Position numbers and translations under genes: made by a program. Shown here in pieces: positions 29,430-38,729 of a stretch of DNA of 52,515 bases. The notes beneath the pieces were generated by a model. The model was not told the origin of the DNA and ran no database searches. It was given only the letters and a program-made list of their open reading frames with translations. This stretch comes from a gamma proteobacterium HTCC2207. Lineage in GTDB: Bacteria > Pseudomonadota > Gammaproteobacteria > Pseudomonadales > Porticoccaceae. The stretch spans positions 1 through 52,515 of the forward strand of contig CAJJAO010000011.1 of NCBI GenBank assembly GCA_905182265.1, read 5' to 3'. Every line of letters begins with the position of its first letter. The first letter of the stretch is position 1.

Positions 29430-29960
29430 TTACTCGGCTAAATAGCGCTCTCTAGATGCCATAACTTCATCGCGGGCTGCAGCTGCGTCGTCCCAGCCTT
29501 CAATTTTTACCCACTTACCTGGCTCTAGAGCCTTGTAGTTTTCGAAATAATGGCCGATTTGAGCAATCAATAGCTCTGGAAGGTCTGAGGCTTCTTGAAC
29601 GTGATCGTACATCTTAGTCAGCTTCGAATGGGGCACGGCCAATAACTTGGCGTCGACACCAGACTCATCACTCATATTCAAAACACCCACTACACGGCTG
29701 CGAATAACCGCGCCTGGCATAACGGGGTAAGGGGTGACCACTAAGACGTCTAAGGGGTCGCCATCTTCAGACAGAGTCTGGGGTACATAGCCATAGTTGG
29801 CTGGATAAAACATTGGAGTAGCGACAAAACGGTCAACAAAAATAGCGTCACTGTCTTTGTCTACTTCATATTTAATAGGGTCGTGATTAGCTGGGATTTC
29901 AATAATGACATTGATATCGTTGGGCAGGTCTTTACCGGCAGGTATGTCGTTGTAGCTCAT
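29430..29960 (-). CDS. ppa: Inorganic pyrophosphatase (type I)
   Basis: Ppa hydrolyses pyrophosphate to phosphate, pulling biosynthetic reactions forward. The 176-residue protein shows the family signature DGDPLDVLV within [19 protein letters not shown], the N-terminal substrate region [19 protein letters not shown], and FYPANYGY. Length is normal for type I bacterial enzymes. It is monocistronic, with the shared terminator at its 3' end and 171 bases to the neighbouring gene. Confidence 0.97.
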   Translation of the reverse strand: MSYNDIPAGKDLPNDINVIIEIPANHDPIKYEVDKDSDAIFVDRFVATPMFYPANYGYVPQTLSEDGDPLDVLVVTPYPVMPGAVIRSRVVGVLNMSDESGVDAKLLAVPHSKLTKMYDHVQEASDLPELLIAQIGHYFENYKALEPGKWVKIEGWDDAAAARDEVMASRERYLAE

Positions 29961-30131
29961 TTCAATGGTTCCGTTAGATTGCGTGACTGTTGGAGGACGC
30001 GAATTATAGCCAGTTGATCAAAACTTGACCAGCGGGAATGGATAAAATCCGCAATCCTCTCTATCTTTAATGCAGCCTGACCTATTGGAGCCTAAAGGTA
30101 ATGGGCAAGTTGACCTCAAAGGTATCTGCTT

Positions 30132-31283
30132 TCATCTGATCAGGTAAACCGGAAAAGGTGCCGCTTTATTCACGGCTTTTAGGGCTGCCTGATCAAGCAT
30201 TCGGAATGTTGATTTTTGTGTAGCCACGGCGCTGATGAGTTCTCCCGAGCGGTCGATAGTGAGGCCGATACGCACAGTTCCCTGCTGATTCTTCTCTGCG
30301 GCGCGATTGGGGTAGCGAATAGACTTGTAAATCTGTGCGACGACTAATGGTGTGTAATCTCGCTGAGCAAGTGCCTCGGACACGTCAAAATCGACGATTT
30401 CTTCAGCAGGTTCCAAAGAGCCCGCATCGCCCTCGGCTTGGTTTTCCTCAGTATCGGTCTCTGCGACTAAGTCGCTTTCAGGCAGCTCAGCTGGTACTTC
30501 TATAGGCTCGACCTGCTCTGGTTCAGCTGGTATCGCTGGCTCTTCAACAATAGGTTCTGGGGGTGCCATCCATGAAGCGGCTAGGGCTATTCTGCTGCTC
30601 TGAGGCTTGGTGATGGTGAGTAGTTCGTCAGCGTCTTGATCGACGACATTGCCCAACAGCTGGTCTTTAAAGGCAGTTGAGGGTGGTATTGGGCCAATCC
30701 AGGTGCGCAGCAGGATGTTAAATACAGCTGGGGGGTAGTTGGCGATTAGTTCGGTGCCGTTAAATTGGACCGAGGTTCCCTGTTTTGGGTCAAACACATA
30801 CTCGATTATGTCGCCTTTTTGCGGTGCCGATTGCGGGGCACGCATAATATCAATGACTTCCTGAGCCGAACCGGAGAAGCTCTCTCTGTCGTTATTAATC
30901 GAGATGCTCTGCATCCATAGATTTAACCAGCGACGCTTAGAGTAGTTATTAAGCATTCGCACTTCCATGCGTTTGGGGCTCTGCTCGAGCTGTATGCTAT
31001 TTGCGTTGTTACTCAGAGTGTCGACAAATAATGCAGCAACAAATTGCTGTTTGCCTAAATCTTCGTAGATAGCGCTGCCATTAAGTTGCAATTCGGCATT
31101 TGCTCCACTGCAAAAAAACATGATTGAAGTCAGAGCGCATGTTGCTATGCGCCGAGCCTTTAATCCCGCTATTAATCCCGCTGCTGGAGCTGATTTTAGT
31201 CCTGATTTTAGTCCTACTGCACGAGTGCTGTAATGTCGGCTGCCCATTTCCCTGTGCGATTGAGGCTGGCTATAGTTGTTCAT
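30132..31283 (-). CDS. Chalcone-isomerase-like domain fused to a TonB-type C-terminus (frameshifted end)
   Basis: The 383-residue protein has a long N-terminus with a probable signal segment (about 44-63, ending GANA), a chalcone-isomerase-like domain (about 64-200; QLNGSAIYEDLGKQQFVAAL, GDIIEYVFDPKQGTSVQFNG, NILLRTWIGPIPPS), an acidic Pro/Glu linker (about 243-295) and a TonB C-terminal-like domain (about 305-383; YPNRAAEKNQQGTVRIGLTI). The TonB part stops early, after AAPFPVYLIR. In the -1 frame it continues GLPDQMKADTFEVNLPITF and ends at 30082, the normal family ending. So a one-base deletion, a sequencing error or -1 frameshifting sits near 30150-30156. The start ATG is preceded by CAGGAAAC. 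Function unknown; probably periplasmic. It is divergent from the RND pair. Confidence 0.8.
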   Translation of the reverse strand: MNNYSQPQSHREMGSRHYSTRAVGLKSGLKSAPAAGLIAGLKARRIATCALTSIMFFCSGANAELQLNGSAIYEDLGKQQFVAALFVDTLSNNANSIQLEQSPKRMEVRMLNNYSKRRWLNLWMQSISINNDRESFSGSAQEVIDIMRAPQSAPQKGDIIEYVFDPKQGTSVQFNGTELIANYPPAVFNILLRTWIGPIPPSTAFKDQLLGNVVDQDADELLTITKPQSSRIALAASWMAPPEPIVEEPAIPAEPEQVEPIEVPAELPESDLVAETDTEENQAEGDAGSLEPAEEIVDFDVSEALAQRDYTPLVVAQIYKSIRYPNRAAEKNQQGTVRIGLTIDRSGELISAVATQKSTFRMLDQAALKAVNKAAPFPVYLIR

Positions 31284-31698
31284 TAGGATGTTTCCTGTCC
31301 TGGTTGATCAAAGCTCCATATCCCATCTGTCGTTAATGGTTGGAACCGTCCTTTTCCTAATTTTCAAAAGCTATTCTCATCAGCGCTAATTCTTGTGCAA
31401 CCCCTGCTTATCAAAATGATAACCCGGTTTACATTCAACCGTTATTTTTGTGAGATGCCTCACGTTATGGGTATCTTTCTGTTAAGTGATTAGAGCGATA
31501 AACTAGTGGTAATTGGCTTTATGAATGCCAAAATACTGCCGTACAAACTGTTTAGTGCCATATGTTTTACATAACAAATGTGATGAAAACCGAGTAAACT
31601 TAGCTCCAATCTGTAGGGTAAACTAAAGCCGCAATTACAGCGTAAAACACTCACAATAAAATAATAATAATGTTGTTAAAAATTAAGGTAGGTATTTC
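31284..31698. promoter_or_regulatory. Divergent regulatory gap with operator-like palindromes
   Basis: This 415-base gap between the CHI/TonB gene (minus) and the RND adaptor (plus) contains no coding frame. It holds a perfect 6-3-6 inverted repeat TTATCA-AAA-TGATAA at 31408-31422 and a second one, GTGAG-ATGC-CTCAC, at 31450-31463. The right part (31630-31690) is very AT-rich. Either palindrome could be an operator for a repressor that is not encoded in the window. Promoter hexamers are not convincing. Confidence 0.5.
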
Positions 31699-32769
31699 TT
31701 GAATACTAATGTCCGTCTCGCGCTTTTTTTTACCCTAGCTATAGTGCTGTGGTTTGGCAGTGGTAGTTTTGGCACCACAGATTCTGGAGAGCCTGTGGCG
31801 ACCAAAGAGTCCAGTGTTTACACCAAAGTGCAGGCAACAAACTCAATACAGCAGTCGTTTAGTCCTACTGTGCAGCTGCGAGCGAAAACTAAGGTAAATC
31901 GAGAGGTTAAGGTTCTGGCAGAGGTGTCGGGCAAAGTAACCTCAGCATTGGTCGAAGAGGGTGCAGGGGTCATTGCAGGCCAGGGCATTTGCGAAATTGG
32001 TGCCGAAGATCGTTTCCTTAGTTTGGCGCAGGCCAAGGCGTCCGCAGAGAACGCAGACATTGCCTATCGTGGTGCCCTAAAGCTCAAAAGTGTTGGCTAT
32101 CAATCTGATCTGGCCATATCCCAGGCGAAAGCGAATCAGGCCGCCGCAAAAACAAATGTAAAACGAGCTCAGCTCGACGTTAACAACCTCAAGGTAAAGG
32201 CGCCTTTCGACGGTATTGTCGAATCTCGGCCTGTTGAGATTGGTGACTTTATAATGCCGGGTCAGTTATGCGCCGTAGTGGTTGAGCTCGACCCGCTAAA
32301 AATCGAGGCTCTGGTTGCCGAGACCGAAATCAACAAACTTAGGCTAGGTGATAAGGCTGTGGTAGTTATTGATGGCAATGCTTACCCTAACGCGACGATT
32401 ACTTACCTTGCCCGTCAGGCCAACCCCAAAACTCGGGGATATAGGCTGGAAGCTACCATGGGAAACCCGGAACAAGCCCTGAGAGCCGGTATATCAGCTC
32501 GCTTAAAGGTTAAAACGACAGCGATATTAGCTCACCTAATTCCGGCCAGCAGTATTCTGTTAAACGATATTGGCGAAACGGTGGTACGAGTTCTAGACCA
32601 GAAGCAGATTGTTGATTCCTTGAAGGTGACAGCTGTGGGTGAGTCTGCCCAAGGCATTTGGGTCGCTGGTTTGCCCGAAAAAGTGGTATTGGTCACCGTT
32701 GGACAAAACTACATTATCGATGGTGAGCATGTCGACCCCTCATTTCCGGCTGCTAGCCCAAAGCAATAA
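31699..32769 (+). CDS. RND efflux periplasmic adaptor (MFP/HlyD family)
   Basis: The 356-residue protein has an N-terminal membrane/signal segment (about 6-25), a lipoyl-like beta domain split around an alpha hairpin (AEVSGKVTSALVEEGAGVIAG; KVKAPFDGIVESRPVEIGDF), and barrel and membrane-proximal domains toward the C-terminus. It would bridge the RND pump to an outer-membrane channel. The start appears to be TTG with AAGGTAGG ahead of it. The alpha hairpin is short. It is followed 18 bases later by the permease. No outer-membrane TolC-type gene is present, so the third part is supplied from elsewhere. Confidence 0.9.
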   Translation: MNTNVRLALFFTLAIVLWFGSGSFGTTDSGEPVATKESSVYTKVQATNSIQQSFSPTVQLRAKTKVNREVKVLAEVSGKVTSALVEEGAGVIAGQGICEIGAEDRFLSLAQAKASAENADIAYRGALKLKSVGYQSDLAISQAKANQAAAKTNVKRAQLDVNNLKVKAPFDGIVESRPVEIGDFIMPGQLCAVVVELDPLKIEALVAETEINKLRLGDKAVVVIDGNAYPNATITYLARQANPKTRGYRLEATMGNPEQALRAGISARLKVKTTAILAHLIPASSILLNDIGETVVRVLDQKQIVDSLKVTAVGESAQGIWVAGLPEKVVLVTVGQNYIIDGEHVDPSFPAASPKQ

Positions 32770-32787
32770 ACTGAGTCTGACCTTCCT

Positions 32788-35700
32788 ATGAAATTTCTTA
32801 GTCTTGTTGTAGATCATTCCAGAGCAACTCTAGCGATTATGTTGTTGATACTTGTCGCCGGTGCTGGCTCAAGATTGTCCATGCCGGTAGAGCTGAATCC
32901 CAACGTCACACTGCCGGTTGTTATGGTTATGGTGAGGCATGATGGTATCTCTCCTGAAGACGGTGCGAGACTACTGATTCGGCCCATAGAGAAAGAGCTA
33001 AAAACCCTCGATGGCCTAGAGGAAATGAAAGCCACGGCTCAGGAAGGCATGGTTGTTGTGACTGCAGAGTTTGAAGTCGCTGGCAACATTAAAGAGATCG
33101 TCGCTGAAGTGAGGGAAGCTGTAAACCGCGCCAAAGCAGAATTTCCCCAAGATACCAAAGAACCCATAGTCAATGAGCTAAGCCCTAGCCCTGAGCCGAC
33201 AATCGTTATTACTTTCTCTGGAGAGAATGTGGCTGAGCGCGAGCTTTACGCGGCGGCAAAGTTTTTTCAAAGAGAATTAGAAATGCTCCCAGATGTTCTC
33301 AAGGCAGATGTGTCTGGGCATCGTGATGAAGTGGTTGATGTTGTAGTTGATCCCGCTCGGTTAGAGCAGTATGGGTTGCGCATTGATGAGTTAATCCGAG
33401 CGGTCAGAGTCAACAATCTGCTGATTCCTGCTGGAGAGATGGATGCAGCTCAGGGACGCTTTGGTATTAAGGTGCCGGCATTGCTCGAGACCTCGGCTGA
33501 TATCCGCGCCTTACCGGTGCGTAACGATGCGGAGGGTTCTATTACTCTCGGTGACGTTGCCACGGTGAGAAGAACGTTTAAAGATGCGACCGGCTACAGC
33601 CTGATCAACGGCAAAAAAGCCATTGCTATCGAAGTTCGCAAGCGTCTCAATGCCAACCTAATCAAGACTGTAGAGACCTCAAGAGCAGCGGTGGAAGCCT
33701 CGAGAGATCAGTTCTCTGCTGATATGGAAATCGGCTATATTTTCGATTCTTCCGTGATGACCAATCAGATGGTCAATGAACTACAGGGCAATATCATTAC
33801 TGCGATGTGCCTAGTGCTGATTTTGGTTGTGGCTACCCTAGGTGTTAAGTCTGGGTTGTTAGTCGGCTTTGGCATTCCGTTTTGTCTGCTAGGCGCGCTC
33901 ATTTTTATCAATATTATGGGCTATAGCTTCAACTTTATGGTCATGTTTGGGCTGCTTCTGTCTCTGGGTATGTTGATCGATGGGGCTATCGTGGTCGTAG
34001 AATTTGCCAACACCCAAGCTGCCGCCGGTCTGTCTGTGCGAGAGGCTTATATGGTGGCGGTGCGACGCATGGCTATACCAGTTATAGCTTCAACAGGAAC
34101 AACCCTAGCAGCCTTCTTGCCGCTATTGTTTTGGCCGGGAGTGTCCGGTGACTTCATGTCTTATCTGCCCATCACTGTATTTGCGGTCCTGGCTTGGTCG
34201 TTAACCTATGCCTTAATATTTGCACCTACATTGGGTATTGTTCTTGGCCGTCGACGCGGCAAGCAAAAGGAGCTTCCGGAAAATCATGAGTCGGAAGAGT
34301 CGGCAAAAACATTGTTTGAGCCATTACAGAATGCTTACCTAAAAGTATTGAGACCAGTGATTAAGGCACCCATTATCACGGCTATTGTTTCAATGGCACT
34401 GTTGTTTGGTGTGTTTAATATCTATGGCAAGTTTAATGCGGGCCAAGAATTTTTTACCGCAATCGAGAGCCAATATGGCATGGTTGGGGTGCGCGCCCAG
34501 GGCAATATGTCCATTGCAGAGCAGCGAAACATTACCACTGATGTCTATGACATCGTGGCCGATGTTGACGGCGTGAGCCAGCTCTATGGTTATTCTAAGG
34601 GCAGCAGTATGGTGCTCTATGGTACAGATGTTAGCCGCGACGAAATTAGCTCGTTTTTGGTTGAGCTCTATCCGCGGGAAGATCGCAGCAGAGGAAGTGC
34701 CGAGATATTTGAAGAGATTCGTCAGCGAACTCAGTCCTTGCCCGGCGCCTATGTGAGTGCGGCGGAAATGGAAACTGGGCCGCCCACAGGCAAAGACATT
34801 CAAATTCAACTTTCTTCATCAGATCGTCAGGCTATGTATAGAGCCACGGCTCTGATCCGACAGTGGGTCGCCGATAACGTTGAGGGAGTAAGAGATCTGC
34901 AAGATACTCTGCCTCTTGCCGGGATTCAGTGGGAGATCGATGTAGACCGTTCCCGTGCTGCTATGTTGGGCGTCAATGTAGCCGATGTAGGCAACATGGT
35001 GCAGATGGTCACTGGCGGTGTGATGATTGGCGAGTTCCGTCCCGATGACGCCGATGATGAGATTGAAATTAGACTGCGTTTTCCAGAGGAAGACAGGCAG
35101 CTAGCGGCGATCGACAGCTTAAGAGTTAACACCCCTAATGGCGCAGTGCCCATTGGCAACTTTAGTAAGCGCGTGGCTAAGCCTCGAGTTGACGCTATCC
35201 AGCGCTTCGATATGGTTGAAACCGTGTTTATATTAGCCAGTTCAGAAGAAGGCTTTTTGCCCGACAATCAAACTCGGCAAATCGCTGAATGGCTTGAGGG
35301 GCAAAATATTGATCCAGCGGTCAATGTGACTTTCCGTGGCGCCAACGAAGAGCAGGCTAAAGCTGCAGCATTTCTGTCAACGGCGTTCTCGCTGGCCATG
35401 TCGGTCATGCTGATTATGCTGGTCATGCAATTTAATAGCTTCTACCAGGCAGGCCTAATTCTGTTCTCAGTGGTGATGTCTACGGCTGGTGTACTGCTGG
35501 GACTGTTAATAGCCCAGGCCACCTTTAGTACTATTTTGACCGGTGTAGGTATCGTAGCTCTGGCGGGGATCGTGGTGAACAATAATATTGTTCTTATCGA
35601 TACTTATAATTATTTACGCCGCAACGACCCTCGGCTCTCTGAAGCTGAGGCGGTTTACAATGCAGCCAAGTCCAGATTTAGGCCAGTCATGCTGACCAGT

Positions 35701-35955
35701 GTCACGACCATTGTTGGTTTGTTGCCTCTGGCTAACGGGCTGAGTATTGACCTGATCAATCGTAGTTACACTATTGGTGGCATGGTAGCTTCTTGGTGGC
35801 AGCCGTTGGCCAGTGCCATTGTTAACGGATTGGTTGTGTCTACTGTATTAACCTTGTTACTAACGCCCGCCATGTTGCTTCTGCCTGGGATCATTTCTCG
35901 GCGTTTGGGTTTTAGGGTCGCGGATCACCAATTTGAGGATGGCGGCGCTTCATGA
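32788..35955 (+). CDS. RND-family efflux permease (HAE1-like)
   Basis: At 1055 residues with twelve predicted membrane helices in two halves, this is a full RND transporter. It has the N-terminal MPVELNPNVTLPVVMVMV and the porter-domain GISPEDGARLLIRPIE. In helix 4 the proton-relay segment reads LSLGMLIDGAIVVVEF (Asp near residue 397 followed by Gly), where AcrB has DD. In helix 10 the AcrB lysine region reads GIVVNNNIVLID, as in a known marine RND branch. Substrates cannot be told from sequence. It is co-transcribed with the adaptor. Confidence 0.93.
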   Translation: MKFLSLVVDHSRATLAIMLLILVAGAGSRLSMPVELNPNVTLPVVMVMVRHDGISPEDGARLLIRPIEKELKTLDGLEEMKATAQEGMVVVTAEFEVAGNIKEIVAEVREAVNRAKAEFPQDTKEPIVNELSPSPEPTIVITFSGENVAERELYAAAKFFQRELEMLPDVLKADVSGHRDEVVDVVVDPARLEQYGLRIDELIRAVRVNNLLIPAGEMDAAQGRFGIKVPALLETSADIRALPVRNDAEGSITLGDVATVRRTFKDATGYSLINGKKAIAIEVRKRLNANLIKTVETSRAAVEASRDQFSADMEIGYIFDSSVMTNQMVNELQGNIITAMCLVLILVVATLGVKSGLLVGFGIPFCLLGALIFINIMGYSFNFMVMFGLLLSLGMLIDGAIVVVEFANTQAAAGLSVREAYMVAVRRMAIPVIASTGTTLAAFLPLLFWPGVSGDFMSYLPITVFAVLAWSLTYALIFAPTLGIVLGRRRGKQKELPENHESEESAKTLFEPLQNAYLKVLRPVIKAPIITAIVSMALLFGVFNIYGKFNAGQEFFTAIESQYGMVGVRAQGNMSIAEQRNITTDVYDIVADVDGVSQLYGYSKGSSMVLYGTDVSRDEISSFLVELYPREDRSRGSAEIFEEIRQRTQSLPGAYVSAAEMETGPPTGKDIQIQLSSSDRQAMYRATALIRQWVADNVEGVRDLQDTLPLAGIQWEIDVDRSRAAMLGVNVADVGNMVQMVTGGVMIGEFRPDDADDEIEIRLRFPEEDRQLAAIDSLRVNTPNGAVPIGNFSKRVAKPRVDAIQRFDMVETVFILASSEEGFLPDNQTRQIAEWLEGQNIDPAVNVTFRGANEEQAKAAAFLSTAFSLAMSVMLIMLVMQFNSFYQAGLILFSVVMSTAGVLLGLLIAQATFSTILTGVGIVALAGIVVNNNIVLIDTYNYLRRNDPRLSEAEAVYNAAKSRFRPVMLTSVTTIVGLLPLANGLSIDLINRSYTIGGMVASWWQPLASAIVNGLVVSTVLTLLLTPAMLLLPGIISRRLGFRVADHQFEDGGAS

Positions 35956-36015
35956 TATCGCTCGGCAATATACAAAGACTGGTAGTAGGTTTAAAGGCCG
36001 GCAAAAGGTAGTCTT

Positions 36016-37077
36016 TTGAGAAAAATAATCCACTGCGATTGTGATTGCTTCTATGCGGCAGTGGAGATGCGGGACGATCCTTCTCTAAAGAATCTGCCTA
36101 TTGCAATTGGCGGAAAATCTGACCGCCGTGGTGTCGTGGCTACCTGTAACTACAAGGCCCGCCAATACGGTGTGCATTCTGCCATGCCAACCGGCCAGGC
36201 TCTAAAGCTCTGCCCTGATCTTGTGGTTATCCCGGGTACCATGGCTAAGTATCGCGAAGCCGCCCAGCAAATTAGACAAATTTTTTACCGCTACACCGAT
36301 AAAGTCGAACCTCTTTCATTAGATGAAGCCTACTTGGACGTAACCGACTGCACTGAATGTCAGGGCAGTGCCACATTGATCGCGCAAGAAATTCGTCAAG
36401 TGATTGCCAAAGAAGTGGGTGTGACTGCCTCTGCAGGCATAGCGCCTAATAAATTCTTAGCCAAGGTTGCCAGTGACCTCAATAAGCCCGACGGCCAATT
36501 TGTTATTACCCCAGACAATGTCGATGGATTTGTTGAGAAGCTAGAAGTTAAACGGATATTTGGCGTGGGTAAGGTGACTAATGAGAAGATGCGTCGCCTC
36601 GGCATAATAACTTGCGGTGATCTGCAACAGCGCTCAGTAATAGAACTAGTCGACAAATTTGGTGTGTTTGGTAAACGCCTCCATGACCTTAGTTTTGGGC
36701 GAGATGATCGCGAGGTAAACGCCAATAGCCGACGCAAGTCTCTGAGTGTCGAGAATACCTTCTCCGATGATCTTGCAGATCTGCAGGCATGCCAAGATAA
36801 GCTCCCCAACTTGCTGGTCGAGTTACGCAGCAGGTTGCGCCGTATTGATAGTGATTATCTGGTTACCAAGCAATTTATAAAAATGAAATTTAATGACTTT
36901 ACTGCCACCACTGTAGAGCGGCAAATGGTGAAGAATTTACCTATTGAGAGTTTTGAAAATCTCTGTAACGAAGCCTGGGAGAGAAGTGATCTGCCCGTAA
37001 GGTTGTTGGGTATAGGAGTACGCTTTGTCGATACTAGGGCGGACGGGCGTGCCATGCAGTTAGAGCTGTTCCCCTAA
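36016..37077 (+). CDS. dinB: DNA polymerase IV
   Basis: DinB is a Y-family translesion polymerase. The 353-residue protein has metal-binding D8 (HCDCDCFYAAVE) and D-E in SLDEAYLDVT, the motif RGVVATCNYKARQYGVHSAMP, a helix-hairpin-helix region and the little-finger domain. The end QLELFP resembles a beta-clamp-binding motif. The start appears to be TTG, preceded by AAAAGG; the frame has no ATG nearby. I saw no LexA box (CTGT-N8-ACAG) in the 60-base gap after the RND gene, so SOS control is not evident. Confidence 0.95.
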   Translation: MRKIIHCDCDCFYAAVEMRDDPSLKNLPIAIGGKSDRRGVVATCNYKARQYGVHSAMPTGQALKLCPDLVVIPGTMAKYREAAQQIRQIFYRYTDKVEPLSLDEAYLDVTDCTECQGSATLIAQEIRQVIAKEVGVTASAGIAPNKFLAKVASDLNKPDGQFVITPDNVDGFVEKLEVKRIFGVGKVTNEKMRRLGIITCGDLQQRSVIELVDKFGVFGKRLHDLSFGRDDREVNANSRRKSLSVENTFSDDLADLQACQDKLPNLLVELRSRLRRIDSDYLVTKQFIKMKFNDFTATTVERQMVKNLPIESFENLCNEAWERSDLPVRLLGIGVRFVDTRADGRAMQLELFP

Positions 37078-37156
37078 ACAGTTTTTATACTTATAGGCTT
37101 ATGGCGGCGTTTTTGTTAGACTATCGGTTCTCCCTAAAAATGAATATATCACTCTG

Positions 37157-37471
37157 ATGACTGGTTCAAAAAGCTCTATGCGTAAAGCCCTTCGCCTGCA
37201 GACAGAAGCATTTCTGTCCGGTGGTGGAGAGATTAAGCAGCATATTGCGGGTGAGACTGGTGAGTCAAAGGATAAGCCACGGGGACGATCGGTATTTGTA
37301 AGTGCCCAGCCAAGACAGACTAGAACCTATGTTAACGAAGCGGTAAACGCTCTAGATAGCCGCAAAAAGAAGGCCCCTGAGAAGCCGGTTAAAGTCAGCA
37401 AGCGGCCAAAGAAGAAAATAATATTGGATGATTTCGGTGAGCCAGTTCGCGAGATTTGGAGCGAAGAATAA
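37157..37471 (+). CDS. Small basic protein, function unknown
   Basis: The 104-residue product is rich in Lys and Arg. A short conserved-looking N-terminal helix reads LQTEAFLSGGGEIKQH, followed by a flexible basic middle and a C-terminal KKKIILDDFGEPVREIW. The N-terminal part recalls the small FLxxGGxI-type proteins (for example the segment seen in SutA-like regulators), but I do not consider that an assignment. It could bind nucleic acid or RNA polymerase. An internal ATG at 37178 would also fit. It stands 79 bases after dinB and is convergent with lipA. Confidence 0.7.
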   Translation: MTGSKSSMRKALRLQTEAFLSGGGEIKQHIAGETGESKDKPRGRSVFVSAQPRQTRTYVNEAVNALDSRKKKAPEKPVKVSKRPKKKIILDDFGEPVREIWSEE

Positions 37472-37692
37472 CTAAATAAGTTATGCCTTTGTTATTACTC
37501 TATTTCCTTTTTTTTGTTCCGATGATCTCTATCCCAGTGCTCTCTATCCGAATATTCCCTATCCTAAAATTTTAATTCAAAGCGCCGTTCATCAAATCAT
37601 GGGTCATCAAAACACCCTTCATCAAAACACTGAAAATCGAATGACCTCACCGTTTTAATCCCAAACACCTCACAAATTCTTAACTTTATTCT
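37472..37692. other. Intergenic gap with short degenerate repeats
   Basis: The gap between the small basic gene and convergent lipA is pyrimidine-rich on the plus strand. It contains repeated CTCTATCC/CCTATCC words (near 37530-37565) and repeated TCATCAAAACAC words (near 37590-37632). No clear terminator or gene is seen. Confidence 0.5.
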
Positions 37693-38673
37693 TTAGCTAA
37701 TATCTTCGCCGCGTGCCTGTTTGTCGGCATGATAGCTGGAGCGCACTAGAGGGCCGCAGGCTGCCTGAGTAAAGCCAATACTTTCTGCGTAGGCAGTATA
37801 TTCTGCAAATTCATCGGGGTGAACAAAGCGTTCAACAGGCAAGTGATTAACCGACGGCTGAAGGTATTGCCCCACGGTTAGCATCTCTACATCGTGCTCA
37901 CGCAGATCATCCAGCGTGCGCAACAGTTCGTCTTTAGTCTCTCCCAAGCCCACCATAAGGCCTGATTTTGTCAGCACATTGGGGTTCAGTGCTTTGTACT
38001 CTTTAAGCAGTTTTAACGACCATTCATAATTGGCGCCTGGCCGTGCTTCTCGATACAGTCTGGGGATTGTTTCCATATTGTGGTTAAACACATCCGGCGC
38101 TGTGGCGCTGAGAATATCGAGTGCCGGCGCCATGCGACCACGAAAGTCAGGTACCAGCACCTCAACTTTAAGCGCTGGGGACAGCAGGCGTGCTTCACGA
38201 ATACAGTCGGCAAAATGTTGGGCACCACCATCGCGCAGGTCATCGCGGTCAACAGAGGTAATAACGACATAGCTGAGACCCATCTCTTGAATGGCTCTGG
38301 CTAAATTGCCCGGCTCTTCAGTATCTAGGGGGTTGGGCTTACCATGGCCCACATCGCAAAACGGACAGCGTCTGGTGCATATCTCACCCATAATCATAAA
38401 AGTTGCGGTGCCATTGCTAAAACATTCATGAAGATTAGGGCAGGCGGCTTCTTCGCACACAGTGGCCATTTTGTGGCTGCGCAAAATATCTTTGATCTGC
38501 TGTACTTTTGGCGAAGCGGAAAGGCGAATACGCATCCACTCCGGTTTGCGCTGAATAGTTTTAGTTGGAATAACCTTAACTGGAATGCGCTCCACCTTAT
38601 CGGCACTGCGCAATTTCTCACCCTGCTGTAGCCGGCGAGTGCGCTTTGGTGGTGTGACTGTCTCAGTTGTCAT
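37693..38673 (-). CDS. lipA: Lipoyl synthase
   Basis: LipA is a radical-SAM enzyme inserting two sulfurs into octanoyl-carrier domains. The 326-residue protein has the auxiliary cluster cysteines ([14 protein letters not shown]) and the radical-SAM CxxxCxxC motif ([13 protein letters not shown]), plus the C-terminal RSSYHA. Length is normal. It is the distal gene of the long minus-strand cluster and follows lipB by 56 bases. Confidence 0.98.
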   Translation of the reverse strand: MTTETVTPPKRTRRLQQGEKLRSADKVERIPVKVIPTKTIQRKPEWMRIRLSASPKVQQIKDILRSHKMATVCEEAACPNLHECFSNGTATFMIMGEICTRRCPFCDVGHGKPNPLDTEEPGNLARAIQEMGLSYVVITSVDRDDLRDGGAQHFADCIREARLLSPALKVEVLVPDFRGRMAPALDILSATAPDVFNHNMETIPRLYREARPGANYEWSLKLLKEYKALNPNVLTKSGLMVGLGETKDELLRTLDDLREHDVEMLTVGQYLQPSVNHLPVERFVHPDEFAEYTAYAESIGFTQAACGPLVRSSYHADKQARGEDIS

Positions 38674-38729
38674 AGTAATTCCTACAAATTGCTCAGTTTA
38701 AGGCAGTGTATTCGCTGCTAATTTCTGGT

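Noticed and set aside
35956..36015. LexA box before dinB
   Set aside because: No CTGT-N8-ACAG or close variant found in the gap.
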